From Thermocoleostomius sinensis A174 (GTDB lineage: Bacteria > Cyanobacteriota > Cyanobacteriia > Elainellales > Elainellaceae): a stretch of DNA of 64,000 nt. Position numbers and translations under genes: made by a program. The DNA is taken from contig NZ_CP113797.1 in NCBI RefSeq assembly GCF_026802175.1, positions 5,743,026-5,807,025 of the forward strand. The letters run 5' to 3'. This document shows, one piece after another, positions 9,951 through 17,861 of this stretch; positions within the stretch are counted from its first letter, which is position 1, and the number at the start of each line of letters is the position of its first letter. The notes under the pieces were generated by a model. That model searched no databases and was not told where the DNA came from. It saw nothing but the letters and a program-made list of their open reading frames with translations.

Positions 9951-12050
9951 TTGCCCAAGTGTATGCAGATTCCAACGGAAGGACAATTATTAGGCGGCCG
10001 CTATCGAGTCATTAGCACCCTTGCTAGTGGTGGATTCGGGCAAACTTATGTAGCGGTCGATACCCATCGACCTGGCAGCCCCCGTTGCGTGGTCAAGCAA
10101 CTGAAACCGTTGAATACCCAGGAAGAGGTTTTGAAACAGGCGCGACGCTTGTTTGCGATCGAAGCTGAAACCCTGGAACGTCTAGGTCATCATCCACAAA
10201 TTCCTCGGCTATTGGCTTACTTTGAAGAAGGCGAGGAATTTTACCTGGTGATGGAGTATATTGACGGGCATCCCCTGTCCCAGGAAATGAGTCCAGGTCA
10301 ATGCTGGCATGAGGCTCAGGTTTGCCAGATGCTGAAGGAAGTATTGGGGATTTTGGAGTTTGTGCATGGCAATGGCGTCATTCACCGCGACATTAAGCCC
10401 GAAAATTTGATTCGTCGTGCTTCCGACCACAAGCTGGTGCTAGTCGATTTTGGAGCCGTCAAGCAAGTACGGGTGCAAGTACCAGGACAAACCGCCACTA
10501 TCTTTACGATTCCAGTTGGTACGTTGGGCTATCTTCCCAGTGAACAGCGAGATGGGCATCCCCGCTTCAATAGTGATATTTATGCACTGGGTATGACCGC
10601 AATTCAAGCGCTAACCGGGTTTAATCCAGGGCAAATTCGCAGCGATCCGGAAACTTTGGAGCGAGTTTGGGAACCCTACGCCGATGCCAGTCCTGCCTTA
10701 AAGGCGATCGTCAGTCGCATGGTGCGGTTTTTGTTTCGCGAACGTTACCAAACCGTGGGCGACATTCTGGCAGATTTAGAACCGCTGATAGAGCGGCAAG
10801 CCCGAACGGAAGTTGCTACCCAACCGCCTTCCATTGAAACCGTGCGGTTGCCCAGTGAACCGTTGCCGTTGCCAGATCCCCCGCCTGTTCAGCCTCCGGC
10901 AAGCAATACGTCCAACGCCTCCAACAGCGTCTTACCCGTTGTGCCAGCGCCACTAGTTGCCGCAGAAGGCAGCAATGGCTCGGCATCCGTCACCTATCCC
11001 CACTACGGACCATCACCCAACTCCGGATCGCCTGCGATCACGGCCTCGATGGCTCCGGTTTATTCGAATGCCAACGCTCAACCCAGCTATCCTCCTACTC
11101 AGGTGGCTATCCCACTGTCACCTGACCCCCAGCCTGACCAACGCTCATTCAGATTCCCTCGCCGGAAACTATGGCTGTGGACAGGAATTTTACTAGTAGG
11201 AGCCGCTGCAATCGGCAGTTTTAATCTGGTGCAGCAGCGAATGCAACAACAAGCGTATGCCGATGCTCAGAGCGCTCTCGATCAAGCTAATGCACTGCAA
11301 GCCGAGTCTGAATTTGAGGCCTGTGTGCAGCAAGCTAATCAGGTTCCGTCCAATTATTCTGAGTTGTATGAATTGGCTCAAGGATTGGTAAACGAGTGCC
11401 AGCTAGCCCTGGCTCAGCAGTTGGCCACCGCAGGACGGTATAAAGACGCCATCACCGCCGCCAGCCAAGTTTCGGCGTCTAGTTCTGTTTACAATGCCGC
11501 CCAAACCAATATCACACAGTGGTCAGAGCGCATCTTATCCTTAGCCATCGATCGATTAAATCAACAGGGAAATCTAGACGAAGCCATTGCCCTTGCCGAA
11601 GCGATTCCCCGCTCGAGTTCGGTCTATCAAACGGCACAAGATCAAATTAGTCAGTGGCGCACGGATTGGGCTAAGTATCAAAGGCAGTTGGATATCGCCA
11701 AGCAAGCTCAAAATGAAGGACGTTGGCAGGCCGCGATCGATGCAGCTAACCAATTGCCCAATACTCCTTATTGGCAACGGCAAGCAAAACCTATCCTCGA
11801 TCAGGCGCGAAGTGAACTGAATCAGCGCAGTGCACCACCGCCCGCCCCATCAGTTTCGGAAGCCCCTGCACCCGTCTACTCGCAACCGATTAACCCGGAA
11901 CCAACCTATCAAGACCCTGTGTATTCCGAACCTGTTCAGGAACCTGTTTACTCTGCTCCGCCTGTCTATGAGCCACCAGTCCCTACCCCTGCTCCGCCCC
12001 CTGTGGAGGTTAATGAATGTCCGCCTGGCGTGCAACCTCCTTGTGTTTAA
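9951..12050 (+). CDS. Membrane-anchored Ser/Thr protein kinase with periplasmic repeat region
   Basis: This 699-residue Hanks-type kinase has its catalytic domain at residues ~18-285: glycine loop ASGGFGQTY, lysine in VVKQL (about 49), HRDIKPENL (145-153) and DFGAVKQV (166-173), all intact. A proline/serine-rich linker (290-400) leads to a single membrane helix (about 407-425, LWLWTGILLVGAAAIGSF). After it come repeats rich in Ala, Gln and Asn with recurring QAN-QVP and A-x-ASQV patterns resembling degenerate TPR-like helices, then a proline-rich end. The outer part is presumably a sensor. The start is TTG at 9951 or, equally likely, ATG at 9963. A COP23 gene overlaps the end and a TPR gene follows. 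Confidence 0.93.
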   Translation: MPKCMQIPTEGQLLGGRYRVISTLASGGFGQTYVAVDTHRPGSPRCVVKQLKPLNTQEEVLKQARRLFAIEAETLERLGHHPQIPRLLAYFEEGEEFYLVMEYIDGHPLSQEMSPGQCWHEAQVCQMLKEVLGILEFVHGNGVIHRDIKPENLIRRASDHKLVLVDFGAVKQVRVQVPGQTATIFTIPVGTLGYLPSEQRDGHPRFNSDIYALGMTAIQALTGFNPGQIRSDPETLERVWEPYADASPALKAIVSRMVRFLFRERYQTVGDILADLEPLIERQARTEVATQPPSIETVRLPSEPLPLPDPPPVQPPASNTSNASNSVLPVVPAPLVAAEGSNGSASVTYPHYGPSPNSGSPAITASMAPVYSNANAQPSYPPTQVAIPLSPDPQPDQRSFRFPRRKLWLWTGILLVGAAAIGSFNLVQQRMQQQAYADAQSALDQANALQAESEFEACVQQANQVPSNYSELYELAQGLVNECQLALAQQLATAGRYKDAITAASQVSASSSVYNAAQTNITQWSERILSLAIDRLNQQGNLDEAIALAEAIPRSSSVYQTAQDQISQWRTDWAKYQRQLDIAKQAQNEGRWQAAIDAANQLPNTPYWQRQAKPILDQARSELNQRSAPPPAPSVSEAPAPVYSQPINPEPTYQDPVYSEPVQEPVYSAPPVYEPPVPTPAPPPVEVNECPPGVQPPCV

Positions 12051-12657
12051 ATCTGTGCTTAACATTTTTACCATTATCGGGTTTGTCCTGAGCTTGACTA
12101 TAGCCGCGATCGCCCTCAGTCCTCAGCCTGGACGAACGCAAACCGCCGATGGGTTTCTGTGTGATCAAGACGGCAACGAGCGTAGCGGTGGCTTTCCAGT
12201 GGTGATGGCAATCAGCAGAGGGCAGCGTATTCACTTATTGACCGTTACCGACAATACCCAATTGCCGCCATTTGACGACCCGATCGCTCGGTGTAATCAA
12301 ATTGTGGCCCGGTTTCAAAATGCCTTTATTGAAGGCGGGGCTGACGTTTTCAGCTACCTCACCTTTGGCTATGTCAACAATCAGCCCGTGCTCTGCGTGC
12401 CCATGAGTGCCCAAGATCGACAAAATGGGATTTGTCAAGCTAATGATGTGTTGATCACGTTCCGCAGCGAACAACGTGGGTGTTTGTTTATTCCTGCGTT
12501 TTTGGAAAATTTGGCCATGCAAAACGTGGGCGGAATTGCCAGCAATACTAACTTTGAAGCGATGCGCGATTTGTGCCGTCAACAGTTTTCGGATCTGGCT
12601 GGTCAAAGCGATGCTCAAATTCAAGCTGCGTTTCGGGCACTGACATTTGTGCGTTGA
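12013..12657 (+). CDS. COP23-domain secreted protein
   Basis: The product (about 214 residues from ATG 12013) has a hydrophobic signal (FTIIGFVLSLTIAAIALS) and then the Cys-containing core of the circadian oscillating protein COP23 family: FLCDQDG, ARCNQIVARFQ, CVPMS, GICQANDVLITF, RGCLFIP and MRDLCRQQF. Spaced cysteines suggest disulphides in an exported protein. ATG 12013 has GGAGG only three bases upstream and overlaps the kinase by 38 bases; GTG 12055, just after the kinase stop, is an alternative giving a more compact signal peptide. The overlap points to co-expression with the kinase. COP23 function is unknown beyond a circadian-cycling membrane-associated protein described in Cyanothece. 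Confidence 0.85.
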   Translation: MNVRLACNLLVFKSVLNIFTIIGFVLSLTIAAIALSPQPGRTQTADGFLCDQDGNERSGGFPVVMAISRGQRIHLLTVTDNTQLPPFDDPIARCNQIVARFQNAFIEGGADVFSYLTFGYVNNQPVLCVPMSAQDRQNGICQANDVLITFRSEQRGCLFIPAFLENLAMQNVGGIASNTNFEAMRDLCRQQFSDLAGQSDAQIQAAFRALTFVR

Positions 12658-12751
12658 TCTGTTCGTTTATACGTTTATTCATGCATTCGTTGAGCCAATC
12701 GCTTGTGCTTTCTTTTTTCTGTTTCAGTCAGTGTCTCCCTGAATCGCCCCT

Positions 12752-13813
12752 ATGAATCGTATGAATCGATCGATCGTGCTAGTTCGGTTTCTATCTCGTT
12801 TGTCGCTTGGCCTATCCCTCAGCGTATCTCTGAGCCTATCGTTCAGCCTACCTCTGAGCCTGACTCTGTTTCCTGAGGTTGTGTTAGCCCAATCGGTAGA
12901 TGATTTATTTAGGCAGGGGTTAGATGCAGATGCCGCCGGACGAGACGGTGAAGCCGAAGCAATTTGGCGCAGAGTCATCATGTTGGAGCCAAACAATGCT
13001 ATTGCCTATTACAACTTGGGCTTAGCGCTACACCGCCAAGACAAACTAGAGGAAGCGGTTTCTGCCTACCGTCAAGCGATTCAACGTGATCCCAACTATG
13101 ACGAGGCTTACTATTCCTTGGGAAACGCCCTTTACGATCTACGAAGCTACGAAGCAGCGCTGAATGCCTATCGTCGATCGATCGAAATTAATCCTAGCTA
13201 TGCCTATGCTCACAACAACCTTGGCAATACGCTCTATGTGTTGGGCAGTCTGGAAGAGTCGGCGGCCGCTTTTCGCACGACGCTGAATCTTCGAGATGTG
13301 AAGGGGAGTCCTGCTAGTGCCCATGCCCTAGCCTATGCCAATCTGGGTGATTTGTTTCTAGAACAGCGGCAGTTTAGCGAAGCGATCGATCAATACCGTC
13401 AAGCAATTGATTTAGCCCCAGACTATGCGGGAGCATACAGCGGACTAGGGGCGGCGTTGAAACAACAGGGACAGAATGAAGAGGCAATCGACATTTTTGA
13501 GCGAGTCTTACAGTTGCCGGATGTAGACCTGCTGCCAACCTCTGCTCACACCTTGGCCTATACCAATCTAGGCGATATTTTCCTAGAGCAAGGACAAACC
13601 GAAGCCGCCGTAGCTGCCTATCGCAGTGCTTTGACCATTGATCCAGACTACGACATTGCTCAGCAGAGTTTATTCAGGGTAGAACAGCCTTCTACTGTCC
13701 CATCCTCACCTCCATCAGACCCAATCCTTCCTTCTACTGTGGCTACCACCACCGACTTGCCACAACTAGGAGCGGCATTGCGATCGGCAGTCGTCAACCT
13801 TTTCAGTCCGTAA
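12752..13813 (+). CDS. Exported TPR-repeat protein
   Basis: This 353-residue protein has a signal peptide followed by at least six tetratricopeptide repeats (about residues 47-310), seen as recurring A-x-AYYNLGLALHRQ, EAYYSLGNALYDL, AHNNLGNTLYVLG, YANLGDLFLEQRQ and YTNLGDIFLEQGQ units followed by EAI/EAV-x-x-Y-R-x-A helices. A low-complexity Ser/Pro/Thr tail follows. The signal region is unusual: alternating Leu and Ser (LSLGLSLSVSLSLSFSLPLS) encoded by near-repeats. TPRs mediate protein binding, so an assembly role at the envelope is likely. It is 94 bases after the COP23 gene, probably the same transcript. Confidence 0.88.
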   Translation: MNRMNRSIVLVRFLSRLSLGLSLSVSLSLSFSLPLSLTLFPEVVLAQSVDDLFRQGLDADAAGRDGEAEAIWRRVIMLEPNNAIAYYNLGLALHRQDKLEEAVSAYRQAIQRDPNYDEAYYSLGNALYDLRSYEAALNAYRRSIEINPSYAYAHNNLGNTLYVLGSLEESAAAFRTTLNLRDVKGSPASAHALAYANLGDLFLEQRQFSEAIDQYRQAIDLAPDYAGAYSGLGAALKQQGQNEEAIDIFERVLQLPDVDLLPTSAHTLAYTNLGDIFLEQGQTEAAVAAYRSALTIDPDYDIAQQSLFRVEQPSTVPSSPPSDPILPSTVATTTDLPQLGAALRSAVVNLFSP

Positions 13814-13856
13814 CGTGGGTACTGGTACAACGGCTAAATACTCGTCAACCCAATGC

Positions 13857-15449
13857 TTAGGCATTCGTAACGCTCACGATGAAGGGTGTGGTGGCATCGC
13901 TATAGGGGCGCACGCGCACATAGTAGGTATCGCCTGCGCTCAAACCATCTGTGGTACTGAGAAACACCCGCTCCGAGTTTGTGCCAGCGTTGACGCCTTC
14001 CAAATTGGCGATCGGTTCAAAGGCATTATTGAAAATTTGAATATCGGCATCCGCGCTGAGTCCATACAAATTGATAAAAATTCCGTTCCCCGTGAACGAG
14101 CCGACTCGGAAGCGATAGAACTCATTTTCACCTACGTAGTCGATCGAACCGCCGCGAGTGAGTGGATCACCTTCAAACACGCCTAAATACTCTGCACTGG
14201 CAAATCCGTCTTCATTGCCCCGACTGGCGATGAGCGATAACTTATAGCCCGTTTGCGCATTGGAGTACGGCAGCACCCGAGCGTAATAGGTTCCAGTAGG
14301 AGCATTGGTATACCAAATCCATTCTTCTTGTGTGCCCGACAAGATCGATTCAGCCAAGATATTGCCGCTGCTGTCATAAAGCACTAGATCAGCATCTGCC
14401 GTCAGATTAGACAGAGAGACAATGAAACTACCAGGGGTCGTGTGATTGAATACAAAGAAGTCATTGGCATCTCGCCCATACGTTTCATTGAACCCAATTC
14501 TGCCTGCCTGAGTTAGCGGAGCGGTTGGAACATCGCTGCCAAAAATGCTAGATGTAGAATCAAAAATTGGCAGCGTCCCTAAATTCATGGCATCTGTAAA
14601 GGTACCGTTGAAATCTTGGGGAGTTGGATCTGGCTGGGGATTGTTGTCTACGGGCGGTGCAGGCGTGGGCGCAGGTGGAGCGGCAACGGTGCTGATCACC
14701 AGACGGTATTTGGTTCGCGCATTTCTAGACCCCGGCAAAACTTGGATATAGTAAAGGCCAGCCTCTAGAGAATTCAGCGTGATGCTGTCTGGTTGACGGC
14801 CATTAGTGTCCGATCGCCCAATTTCCACTCCCGCCTGATTAAATATTCGCAAATCAGCGTCGGCTTTCAACCTATTCAACGCAACAGTAAGGCCACCTCT
14901 GGCGGCTAGGTTTACGCTGAAATAATCATTGCGATCGCGGTCTCCTTCTTCAATGCCACCAATCGAGTCTCGACGCTGACGAGTGGTGCTTAGCACCCCC
15001 AAATCCGTTGCAGTCTGTCGCCGGCGATTGATATCACCCCCATCTCCATCGCGAACATTTTTAACCCGAATCACGAATGACTGCTCATAGGTGTTGCCGC
15101 TGCTATCGGTGGTTGCCACTCGAATGACATAGGCATTTTGCCGCTCAAAGTCAAAGCTTCGTCGCGCTTTCAGAACATTTCCATCGATCGTAAAGGCAGA
15201 GCGACCCGAAATTAGGCGATAGGTATGCCGGCTAGAATCAGAGTCTTCGGTAGATAGCTCACCAATGCGCGATCCTCTGCGTCGATTCTCTTTAATGGTT
15301 TGAGCGGACAGAGTGATAGCGGTTGGGCGACGATTGCCTCGTAGAGGACTGAAGAAATCGTTGTCACTTCCGCCTCGATCGTTACTGGAACCATCATTCT
15401 GACTACCATTATCCTGAGCGCCACCATTGGGGCCTTGATTCCCTGGCAT
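13857..15449 (-). CDS. Cadherin-like and pre-peptidase C-terminal (PPC) domain protein
   Basis: This protein of about 530 residues opens with a Gly/Asn/Asp/Gln-rich segment, then a cadherin-like domain (about 45-150: AITLSAQTIKENRRRGSRIG, YRLISGRSAFTIDGNVLKARRSFDFE and a Y-x-IRVATTDSSG strand). Three PPC beta-sandwich modules follow (about 160-255, 275-415, 420-530), each with D-x-NDFFVFN/NDYFSVNL, L-x-ADADL-x-(I/L)-(F/Y) and YY-x-(Q/R)VLPGS/PYS motifs. PPC domains usually occur on secreted proteins. No classical signal peptide is visible, as in cyanobacterial proteins exported by type I systems. ATG 15449 is chosen because AGGAG lies six bases upstream; a TTG five codons earlier also opens the frame. 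Confidence 0.85.
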   Translation of the reverse strand: MPGNQGPNGGAQDNGSQNDGSSNDRGGSDNDFFSPLRGNRRPTAITLSAQTIKENRRRGSRIGELSTEDSDSSRHTYRLISGRSAFTIDGNVLKARRSFDFERQNAYVIRVATTDSSGNTYEQSFVIRVKNVRDGDGGDINRRRQTATDLGVLSTTRQRRDSIGGIEEGDRDRNDYFSVNLAARGGLTVALNRLKADADLRIFNQAGVEIGRSDTNGRQPDSITLNSLEAGLYYIQVLPGSRNARTKYRLVISTVAAPPAPTPAPPVDNNPQPDPTPQDFNGTFTDAMNLGTLPIFDSTSSIFGSDVPTAPLTQAGRIGFNETYGRDANDFFVFNHTTPGSFIVSLSNLTADADLVLYDSSGNILAESILSGTQEEWIWYTNAPTGTYYARVLPYSNAQTGYKLSLIASRGNEDGFASAEYLGVFEGDPLTRGGSIDYVGENEFYRFRVGSFTGNGIFINLYGLSADADIQIFNNAFEPIANLEGVNAGTNSERVFLSTTDGLSAGDTYYVRVRPYSDATTPFIVSVTNA

Positions 15450-15933
15450 AACGTTCTCCTGCAATCATTCAGTAGCGTGATAAGAGGGATATAGAGGTCT
15501 GTGACTCAATGCCTTCACCCTACTAGAGCGCAAGCAGGGAATCTAGCGCATTAAACGCAACGTTGATTGCATTTAAGTGCAATTTAATTGGCAGAATGTA
15601 TCGATCGCTAAATGAATACTTAGAACCTTTCCTTGAAAATGCTGAGAATTAAGATATCGGAAAGCCTTGCTTGAGTCAATTCAGCCAAACAAAACCTAAC
15701 CTTTTCTTTGGATTTCTTAATCGGCTAATCACGGTATAAATTTTTAGGCATTACTATTGAAATAAAGGGAAGCTGCCATGGTTGCAAGTTGCTGAATTTG
15801 CTTTGCTCCCCCAACTCCTGCTCCTAATACCAATCCTTTATAAGGTTGTACATGTTGCCAATCCCTCCCAACCGCTCCTGTTCAATAGAATGGAACGATT
15901 GCCCCAGCAACCCGATTGCTTCATTTCGCTGGC
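15450..15933. other. Intergenic region without a convincing gene
   Basis: These 484 bases, AT-rich near 15580-15770, lie upstream of the PPC-domain gene (minus strand) and downstream of the GNAT gene's stop. They should contain the PPC gene's promoter. A 67-codon frame at 15782-15985 has no family features and overlaps the GNAT end, so I do not call it. Confidence 0.5.
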
Positions 15934-16419
15934 TTATTCCAACTGTTCTATCTGCACTGGCAAAGCACGCTGCGAAATAGTTTGATTCAACAACACCATG
16001 GTGGTGGATTCGTTGACCTTAAAACCAATGCGCTGATAAAACTCTTTTTGCTTAGTGGTCATTAAATATACTCGCTCTACCCGATTCACATGCGGGTGCA
16101 TCAGGACGGTTTCGACAAGTTTGCGCCCTAGACCGGCTCCTTGATAGTTTGGATGAATTACCACATCCCAAATTGTGGCGCGATAAATGCCATCAGACAT
16201 GGCACGAGCAAAGCCAATCAATCGATCGCCATCCCAAACTGTGACGATCGGTTTGCTATTGGCAAGGGCAACGGCCCACGCTTCAGGAGTGCGACCTTGG
16301 GCCCAAAATGCAGTCATCTCAAACAAGTCTTGTAGCTGACGAAGATCTAGCTTACGGGAACAAATTCCCTCTGGCGACTCATCTTGTACCCAAAACTGAA
16401 TGTGGCTGCAATCCGTCAT
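15934..16419 (-). CDS. GNAT-family N-acetyltransferase
   Basis: This 161-residue GCN5-related acetyltransferase would transfer acetyl from acetyl-CoA to an amine. Motif A is visible as IWDVVIHPNYQGAGLGRKLVETVL (residues ~85-108), with the Q-x-x-G-x-G/A pyrophosphate loop. The later KEFYQRIGFKVNE segment is the typical C-terminal tyrosine/GF motif. ATG 16419 is chosen because GGAG stands eight bases upstream; a longer TTG-initiated version would add 22 unconserved residues. The substrate is unknown. The gene is monocistronic. Confidence 0.88.
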   Translation of the reverse strand: MTDCSHIQFWVQDESPEGICSRKLDLRQLQDLFEMTAFWAQGRTPEAWAVALANSKPIVTVWDGDRLIGFARAMSDGIYRATIWDVVIHPNYQGAGLGRKLVETVLMHPHVNRVERVYLMTTKQKEFYQRIGFKVNESTTMVLLNQTISQRALPVQIEQLE

Positions 16420-16702
16420 TGACAAATCTCCGCAATGGTTTCTAAGGTGTAAATTCAAGTGGTCAGTGTCAACGGCTAGCTTCAAAAAGCGTAATAATTA
16501 TCTGCTGACTAGGGTAAATTGACTGTGACCCGGCTTACCTCCCCTGTCTGGATGACTGTTTTATACCAGTAGGCTGAAACTTGGTCGGTTCGTCAGGGTG
16601 GGTTAAATAGTCAGAAGTTGACTCACGACCCAGGGGTCATTTCCTTGGCGTCGCTTTATCTCTACGGATTTCAACGCTCCTTATTGTTGCTACAGTGCCA
16701 CT

Positions 16703-17440
16703 ATGCCTTTTCAGATTAAGCCCTTCCAAATTCACCCATCTCAGTTAAACCGTCGATTGGGTAAAAACTTGGGTAGAAAGTCAGGTCGGCAAATTCGTAG
16801 AGATGCCCATGCGACCCACCGGGCGAGTGCAATGGCAACACCACCCGATGCTTTGCCGCCACCCAACAAACCGATCCGAGTGGGACGGCGATCGCCGTTA
16901 GGATTATTGCTATTTCTGCTGTTGTGGAGCATCATTTTGGGGCTTGGCCTAGCACAAGCTGTCACTCCCCCATCTTCTCTATCCTCCCTAGCTGGAGGTA
17001 AAAATACTCCAGCGATCGCACAAGCCTTCGAGCCAGATCCAGACGGACTCACCGATCCAGTGCCGCCAGAACTTCAACTTGGACAAGAACTGTATCTGGA
17101 AAACTGCGCCACCTGTCATGTAGCCTTGCCACCAGCAGTGATGCCTACCGAATCATGGCGAGTAATTCTGACCCAGCCCACCCACTACGGTGCGCAAATT
17201 ACACCACCCGTACAGCCCGGTTTACAGATAATTTGGAACTATATTTCCCTCTACTCGCGTCCGCTCAAACCAGACGAACCCGTGCCCTATCGCCTCCGCA
17301 GTTCCCGCTATTTCAGAGCGTTGCATCCCGACGTTGCATTCGACGATCGCGTCTCTGTACGCAGTTGTATTAGTTGTCATCCTGCCGCCGAGCAGTTTAA
17401 CTATCGCCGCCTCGCTGCCGACTGGCAAACCACTCCTTGA
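16703..17440 (+). CDS. Diheme c-type cytochrome
   Basis: This 245-residue protein has two heme-attachment motifs, CATCH (about residue 138) and CISCH (about 226), and belongs to the diheme cytochrome c (DHC) family found in cyanobacteria. A long basic N-terminal extension precedes a hydrophobic helix (LGLLLFLLLWSIILGLGLAQ, about 70-90) that could be an anchor or signal, with AQAF-like cleavage sites after it. The heme domain has ALPPAVMPTESWR and HYGAQITPPVQP between the hemes. It probably carries electrons in the thylakoid lumen or periplasm. The ATG at 16703 may be upstream of the true start, since the first ~50 residues look unlike a signal n-region. Confidence 0.85.
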   Translation: MPFQIKPFQIHPSQLNRRLGKNLGRKSGRQIRRDAHATHRASAMATPPDALPPPNKPIRVGRRSPLGLLLFLLLWSIILGLGLAQAVTPPSSLSSLAGGKNTPAIAQAFEPDPDGLTDPVPPELQLGQELYLENCATCHVALPPAVMPTESWRVILTQPTHYGAQITPPVQPGLQIIWNYISLYSRPLKPDEPVPYRLRSSRYFRALHPDVAFDDRVSVRSCISCHPAAEQFNYRRLAADWQTTP

Positions 17441-17861
17441 TCGGCCATTTTCATCGTGGCGACCTGCCAACAGGCGGGATGGGATGATGCTGATTTGGCT
17501 CAGGGGAAGTAGCGCTCTAGGATTTAGCTTCTAGGTAGTTTGCATTGTATGTGAAGCTAGCCTGTGAGAAAGCAAAGACAATCTTAGCCTCTGAAGCTAT
17601 CATTTTGCTACGGAATAATCAAGTGATTTATGAACGATCCGTCTCCTTCCTCCCCAGCCTCAAATGATAGGATGAGGATACACTAGACATAATGTTCAGA
17701 ACATCCTGTTCAGAGTGAAATGTTTAAAGTGAATGGCGTTGTGGGCATCTATGATTCGATCGAGTCAGCCTGCACCCAATCAACCAATCGGTTAAGTGAC
17801 ATCTGAACAGTCCCATCAGGTGACCAACTCTCATATTCCTAACTAGAGCCTTTCGTTTGCC
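17441..17861 (+). promoter_or_regulatory. secA upstream region with an inverted and a direct repeat
   Basis: There is no gene in these 421 bases. At 17692-17704 lies a perfect inverted repeat, ATGTTC-A-GAACAT. TGTTCAGA occurs at 17693-17700 and again at 17707-17714, so two copies are 14 bases apart, more than one helical turn. This could be an operator controlling secA, whose start is at 17862. It does not match the cyanobacterial LexA box well. I see no other element. Confidence 0.35.

Noticed and set aside
15782-15985. 67-codon plus-strand frame
   Set aside because: Overlaps the GNAT gene's 3' end and shows no domain features.
17692-17704. LexA-type SOS box upstream of secA
   Set aside because: The half-sites do not fit the cyanobacterial RGTAC-N3-DGTWC pattern in the right register; kept only as an unassigned inverted repeat.
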